DNA from: Coriobacteriia bacterium
Lineage (GTDB): Bacteria; Actinomycetota; Coriobacteriia; Coriobacteriales; UMGS124
DNA: 64,000 nt
Assembly: GCA_018368455.1 (NCBI GenBank)
Contig: JAGZEG010000006.1
Location: forward strand, 120,966-184,965
Reading direction: 5' to 3'
Shown: positions 60,179 through 64,000 of the stretch, one piece after another
Numbering within the stretch: position 1 is the stretch's first letter
Layout: each line of letters opens with the position of its first letter
Notes under the pieces: model-generated
The model's database searches: none
What the model was told of the DNA's origin: nothing
What the model saw: only the letters and a program-made list of their open reading frames with translations
Position numbers and translations under genes: made by a program

Positions 60179-63100
60179 CTAAGCCCCTCCAGTCCGATAC
60201 GTGGTACGAACGTCATACTTGAGATCCGGCTCGCCGATGGCCTCAAAGTGCCTTCGGGCGCAGCGAATCTTCCCGCGCTCAGTATCGTTCACGCGAATGT
60301 CGTTATTGCCACCGCCCTTGGTTTCTGTCACGAAGTAGACGCGCCGCTCCCCCTCGATCTCCTGGACGTAGGCCCAGTCGGGGTTATAGCTGCCCAGTGG
60401 CGTATCAATCTTGAACTTGCTCGGCAGCTTGGCAAAGACCTTGATCTCCTCCGCCTGATCGAGCTCCACAGCGAATGGCTTCTCGACCGTCGAGGAGTCG
60501 TAGACCACATAGTTGTAGAGGCTCTTGGAATGGACCGGCTCCCAAGCATTCTGTCCCAGATACGCCTTGAAGTCACCGGGGTCTAGGTCACGCATGGTAT
60601 ACCACTCGTCATCGGGTAGCTTCGTGTACTTGATACCCTCGGCTATGGCCTGCGCTTTGGCCTTGTTAATCTTTGCCGCTACCTGTGAGAGGAATAGCGC
60701 CGGATTCAGCTTGAACTCTTCGAAGCGTCCACAACCTTCGAGGATACGCTTGATGGTAGCCCGTGTGAGTCCCACGGCATCTTGCAGCTCGGCTATGGGA
60801 TCGGGCAGGTCATACGCCGTCGTTGAATCCATGCGCACAATCGAAGTTGACCGCGCCTCAGCCTCGACTCCACCCTCGCCAACAGACAGCTCGGCCCGTG
60901 TCGATATGACCTCGGGCGACTTCACCTCGGGCATCTTCCCTATCTCGGCACAGGCCATCTCAACAAGCTTATCGGAGTCAACGTCCACCTCGAATCGTGT
61001 GCGCTTTCGGATACGCTCCCACAGCTCCTGGAACGCAGGGTCAAGCGAAACGTCCTTGGAGAGTTCGACTTCCACCTCCTTGGCCTTGTCCCTGATCTGC
61101 AGCTTCTGGGCCTTGCGCAGGATGATGGTCTCGACGGCAGGTTGCGCCCCCTCCATGCCGGCAGGCATAGGCACGCGGCCTTCCTCGGCCGCCTGCTTGA
61201 GCTCGGGTGTGATGCTGCCCTTCTTGTCCACGAGGCCCGTCTCTTCGAGAAACTCGAAGAGCCTCCGGCTGCCCACATACCCCAAGCATTCCTCTCGCCC
61301 GTCTCCTTGCTCAACAATAACATGCGTAAAAGATTCCGCGGTGAGCACACCGAAGCGATAGCCTTCTTTCTCGAACTCGGTCTGTAGGCCTGACGCGAAC
61401 TCGTCGTAGCTCTCGTTGGCGATGACGGTGAGTATGTTGACGTCCCTGTCATAGCAGCGCTCGCCATCCTGGTTCACGCACAGCCGCAGACCTCGGCCGA
61501 TTTTCTGGCGTTTGGTCATGGCGTCCTTCGTCTCCACCAGCGTGCAGATCTGGAAAACGTTGGGGTTATCCCAACCCTCTTTGAGCGTCGAGTGGCTCCA
61601 GATGAACTGGATGCGTTTCTTAGCGCGTTCCTCATCGGTATCGCCCGGCGAAGGAAACGAGATGAGCGCCTCTTTGCTGCGCATGATAGTCTCATAGGTC
61701 GAGATATCCGCGTTTGTGGTGCCCGAGGTGTTCTTCAACTTCCCCTTGCCATCACGCGAGAAATATCCCGTATGAATCGCAGCTGCGTCCGTATCTAGGG
61801 GCACGCCCGCTTTTTCGTAGCATGGCCTCCATCTTGGCATCGCAGCAGCGTACTCCTCCTCGAACATTTGGGCATACTCGCCGCCGCGTACAGGGTCGTA
61901 GAGACGGTACTTCTCAACGTCATCAATGAAGAAGAGGCTGAGCACTTTGATGCCTCGTTGCCGCAATGCCAGCTGCCGCTGCAGGTGGTCCTCGATGGTG
62001 CGGCGAATCTGCGCACGTTTCACCGCCTCGGCAGGTATGTCACCCACCGCTTGTCCGAGCTTGATTACCTCACCATTCTGAAATTCGACCCACTCGTCTC
62101 CCTCGGCAGCGGAAATATTGTCCACCACCCAGCCGGCTTCATAGTCTGTGTTCTCGCCGCTCTTGATATAAAGGTCGTCGCCCGTCTTGACACTCAGCTT
62201 TTTGCGCTTCTTGCTTCCATCCGCCTGACGAACGTCCAACGTGAGTTTAGCGGTGAAGGGCTTTGCCTTAACCGACTCCAACCGCACATACGAGCCGTTG
62301 AGATCCTCCTGCGATAGCACCGAGTCGACGCAGATACCCTTAACCAGCCCGCGCTGGAAAGCGTCCACCGGCGTAAGGCGATAAATCTCGTTGTAAACCT
62401 CCTTGTGTGTTGCAGAATAGCGCAGTACGAACAGGGGATTCAGGCTACGGATGGCCGCCTTTGCCTTGGGTGTGTTGTCAACGCTCTGGGGCTCGTCGAT
62501 GATAACGACGGGATTGCACGACGCCACCAGCTCGCGTGGGCTGTGGCCACCAATGAGCTTCTCACTAGGGCGATGGAACAGATTGCCTTTTTCGATGCCA
62601 CCGTCATCTTGAAAGCTGCTATTGAAAGAGTCGATGTTGATAATCATTACCTGGATGGACGCGGAGGTTGCAAAGTTGCCCACGGGCCCCATATCCTTGC
62701 CATCGTAGACAAAGTGCTCCAACGGAGTATTGTCATAGAGCACGCCGAAATGTTTCGCCATGCTTTCAAAGCTCTTCCTCACGCCCTCGCGAATCGCAAC
62801 ACCCGGCACCACGATAATGAACTTGGTGAGACCGTAGCGGCGGTTGAGCTCGTAGATGGTGCGGATGTAGATGTAGGTCTTGCCGGTGCCCGTCTCCATC
62901 TCCACCGAGAAGTCGCGCAGGTGGCCATCGGTCGTCACGCTCGTGGCGGGCAGGCACCACTCCTCCTGGATAGCATGCAGATTCTCTTCCAGTTGCCGTG
63001 AGGAGAGGCGCATCCCGTTGGCATGGCCGATTTGCAACGCGTCAGCGGCATACTTGGCGTTGGTGCCTTCAAAAAGGGTCCCGCCCTCCGTTCCACCAGC

Positions 63101-63208
63101 CGTAAAGCACGCATCCATAAACTCTTGGCCGCGGAACAGGCCGCAGGCGCTCTCAACAGCCTCGATTTGATACTCTTGGTCGGCAGAGTACTTGAGTTCC
63201 AGCGCCAT
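60179..63208 (-). CDS. Type III restriction enzyme, Res subunit
   Basis: ATP-dependent restriction subunit of 1009 residues that translocates on DNA and cleaves only in complex with a Mod methyltransferase. It has a Q-rich start (LKYSADQEYQIEAVESACGLF), Walker A METGTGKTYIYIRTIYEL, a DEPQ box (VVIIDEPQSVDN), YSATHKE, FIWSHSTLKEGWDNPNVFQICTL and QKIGRGLRLCVNQ (helicase motifs V and VI). The C-terminal nuclease site PDWAY...VYFVTETKG fits PD-ExK. All motifs look intact. It lies in lower-GC DNA than its neighbours, suggesting acquisition by transfer. It starts four bases after the remnant Mod gene. Confidence 0.93.
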   Translation of the reverse strand: MALELKYSADQEYQIEAVESACGLFRGQEFMDACFTAGGTEGGTLFEGTNAKYAADALQIGHANGMRLSSRQLEENLHAIQEEWCLPATSVTTDGHLRDFSVEMETGTGKTYIYIRTIYELNRRYGLTKFIIVVPGVAIREGVRKSFESMAKHFGVLYDNTPLEHFVYDGKDMGPVGNFATSASIQVMIINIDSFNSSFQDDGGIEKGNLFHRPSEKLIGGHSPRELVASCNPVVIIDEPQSVDNTPKAKAAIRSLNPLFVLRYSATHKEVYNEIYRLTPVDAFQRGLVKGICVDSVLSQEDLNGSYVRLESVKAKPFTAKLTLDVRQADGSKKRKKLSVKTGDDLYIKSGENTDYEAGWVVDNISAAEGDEWVEFQNGEVIKLGQAVGDIPAEAVKRAQIRRTIEDHLQRQLALRQRGIKVLSLFFIDDVEKYRLYDPVRGGEYAQMFEEEYAAAMPRWRPCYEKAGVPLDTDAAAIHTGYFSRDGKGKLKNTSGTTNADISTYETIMRSKEALISFPSPGDTDEERAKKRIQFIWSHSTLKEGWDNPNVFQICTLVETKDAMTKRQKIGRGLRLCVNQDGERCYDRDVNILTVIANESYDEFASGLQTEFEKEGYRFGVLTAESFTHVIVEQGDGREECLGYVGSRRLFEFLEETGLVDKKGSITPELKQAAEEGRVPMPAGMEGAQPAVETIILRKAQKLQIRDKAKEVEVELSKDVSLDPAFQELWERIRKRTRFEVDVDSDKLVEMACAEIGKMPEVKSPEVISTRAELSVGEGGVEAEARSTSIVRMDSTTAYDLPDPIAELQDAVGLTRATIKRILEGCGRFEEFKLNPALFLSQVAAKINKAKAQAIAEGIKYTKLPDDEWYTMRDLDPGDFKAYLGQNAWEPVHSKSLYNYVVYDSSTVEKPFAVELDQAEEIKVFAKLPSKFKIDTPLGSYNPDWAYVQEIEGERRVYFVTETKGGGNNDIRVNDTERGKIRCARRHFEAIGEPDLKYDVRTTYRTGGA

Positions 63209-63211
63209 GGC

Positions 63212-63895
63212 CTACACCGTCCTCAGCTCTACCTCGCGACCCGTTCTCTCCTCTACGCGCTTGAACACCTGAATGGCGTTGAGCTTGAGCGTATCGGTGA
63301 GAATGGAGTCGCGCATGAGTACGCGGCGGGGCTCCATGGCAGCAATGGCGTCGAGAGCACCCATGGTGAGACCGTCGGCCAGACAGCACACAAGCTCGCC
63401 GGCGGCGACCGAGTAGACGGGATAGCCTGCGGCGTCCTCGTGCTCCACGGGCAGCGTGAGCTCCAGGCCCCACTTGAGCATCATCTCGAACACGATGTCC
63501 ATGTCCGAACGATCGGGCTTCACCACATCGAACACGAGCTCACCCTGCCGAGGCTTTTCAATGCCGGAGTCATCAAGCGTAAAGACACGAAAACCGATAT
63601 CGGGTAGCCGCTTGGGTTCCTCGCCGAGTTTCAGATGACGATTGGACTTTTCGAGCTCAACCTTGGTCTTGTCGCCCGCATGACGGATACGTTCCTCAGC
63701 AAGCTGACATAGATCCTTATAAGAATCATTGGCCGCAACGGAGCCAAAAGGGAAAGGCTCGGGTAATTGAATTAGAATGCTTTTTCTAGTTCCCCCATCA
63801 TCACAGTTTTGAGCAAAAACAGCTTGAGCGGTTGTTGCCGATCCAGAAAAGAAGTCAAGAATGACATCGCCGTCTTTCGTTCCGAATTGGGACCA
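63212..63895 (-). pseudogene. Type III Mod methyltransferase, 5'-truncated by an insertion sequence
   Basis: C-terminal part only. Reading leftward from the IS junction it gives SPWSQFGTKDGDVILDFFSGSATTAQAVFAQN, which is methyltransferase motif I (DFFSGSATT) of the beta class used by Mod proteins. ILIQLPEPFPFGS and the usual Mod tail (FDVVKPDRSDMDIVFEMMLKWGLEL...LKLNAIQVFKRV) follow. The catalytic DPPY motif and the target-recognition domain, normally upstream of motif I in this class, are missing, so this copy cannot methylate. The rest may lie beyond the insertion outside the window. Confidence 0.85.
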
Positions 63896-64000
63896 GGGAC
63901 TGTCAAGAACTCTGTGTAAGTCCTCTCACATGTACCTCTCCACCCTGCGCCTTATGCCCTCGTCGCACAGGAGCTGGTTGCGCACCTGGGACCAGCCGGC
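63896..64000 (-). mobile_element. End of an IS256-family insertion sequence (partial)
   Basis: The terminal sequence GGGACTGTCAAGAACTCTGT at 63896 resembles IS256-family inverted repeat ends. It is followed at 63926 by the leftward stop of a frame reading AGWSQVRNQLLCDEGIRRRVERYM, which matches the C-terminus of mutator/IS256-type transposases. The element runs off the window edge. It interrupts the Mod gene. Confidence 0.75.
63926..64000 (-). CDS. IS256-family transposase, C-terminal fragment at window edge
   Basis: Only the last 24 codons are inside the window, ending RRRVERYM and TGA. The pattern W-x-x-x-R-N-Q-L followed by an arginine-rich end is typical of mutator-type (IS256) transposase C-termini. 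The catalytic DDE residues are outside the window, so activity cannot be judged. Confidence 0.65.
   Translation of the reverse strand, partial: AGWSQVRNQLLCDEGIRRRVERYM

Overview
The window is high-GC DNA from a strict or near-strict anaerobe, most likely an actinobacterium of the class Coriobacteriia (gut Eggerthellaceae or relatives). Supporting signs are high-GC codon use that leaves long antisense open frames, a pyruvate:ferredoxin oxidoreductase, superoxide reductase plus rubredoxin plus flavodiiron protein, Tat-exported molybdenum and flavin reductases, a many-pass membrane LuxR regulator, and a tmRNA whose tag ends in DKPQYALAA. The class assignment is an inference from gene content. 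No rRNA gene, tRNA gene or CRISPR array was found.

Layout. 1-3711: two hairpin repeats, desulfoferrodoxin, and the TldE/TldD protease pair. 3844-9736: a five-gene peptide-type ABC transporter read leftward. 9914-16289: a YheO-type regulator, a MalY-like aminotransferase, dtd, a GNAT acetyltransferase, rdgB, rph and murI. 16597-20524: glycerate kinase, an LCP cell-wall ligase and a lipoprotein. 20738-31195: tmRNA, a patatin-like protein, a small rubredoxin-like protein, then the leftward run ftsE-ftsX-ctp-rnr-TPR-smpB. All three trans-translation and clean-up genes (ssrA, smpB, rnr) lie within about 6.4 kb. 31493-39310: recQ, a toxin-antitoxin pair, an Atg22-like MFS protein, a zinc-dependent PLC-like protein, a YbjQ protein and cstA. 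39909-45653: a complete respiratory molybdo-enzyme operon (catalytic, FeS and NrfD subunits plus TorD chaperone) with a Crp/Fnr-type regulator upstream. 46273-50770: a membrane LuxR regulator divergent from a triheme cytochrome/sulfite-oxidase-fold fusion and a second sulfite-oxidase-fold protein. 50885-59764: flavodiiron protein with an unusual C-terminal tail, a trigger-factor-like lipoprotein foldase, a Tat-exported fumarate-reductase-like flavoprotein and pyruvate:ferredoxin oxidoreductase. 60179-64000: a lower-GC type III restriction locus with an intact Res gene and a Mod gene cut off by an IS256-type element.

How it fits together. Pyruvate:ferredoxin oxidoreductase supplies low-potential electrons. 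The molybdo-enzyme operon, the exported flavoprotein and the heme/sulfite-oxidase-fold pair look like alternative electron sinks under substrate-responsive regulators. Desulfoferrodoxin, rubredoxin and flavodiiron protein form an oxygen and superoxide (possibly NO) defence set.

The most striking non-gene signal is a family of four about 85-100 bp hairpin elements (39-127, 148-249, 59765-59862, 59881-59965). They keep a fixed apex and fixed internal-loop sequences, while their stem arms change between copies and stay complementary. They occur as two pairs, each starting at or one base from a stop codon. Three other intergenic regions hold degenerate repeats: about 218-bp tandem units at 22.2-22.9 kb, inverted motifs at 39.5-39.7 kb, and related fragments at 12.6-13.1 kb.
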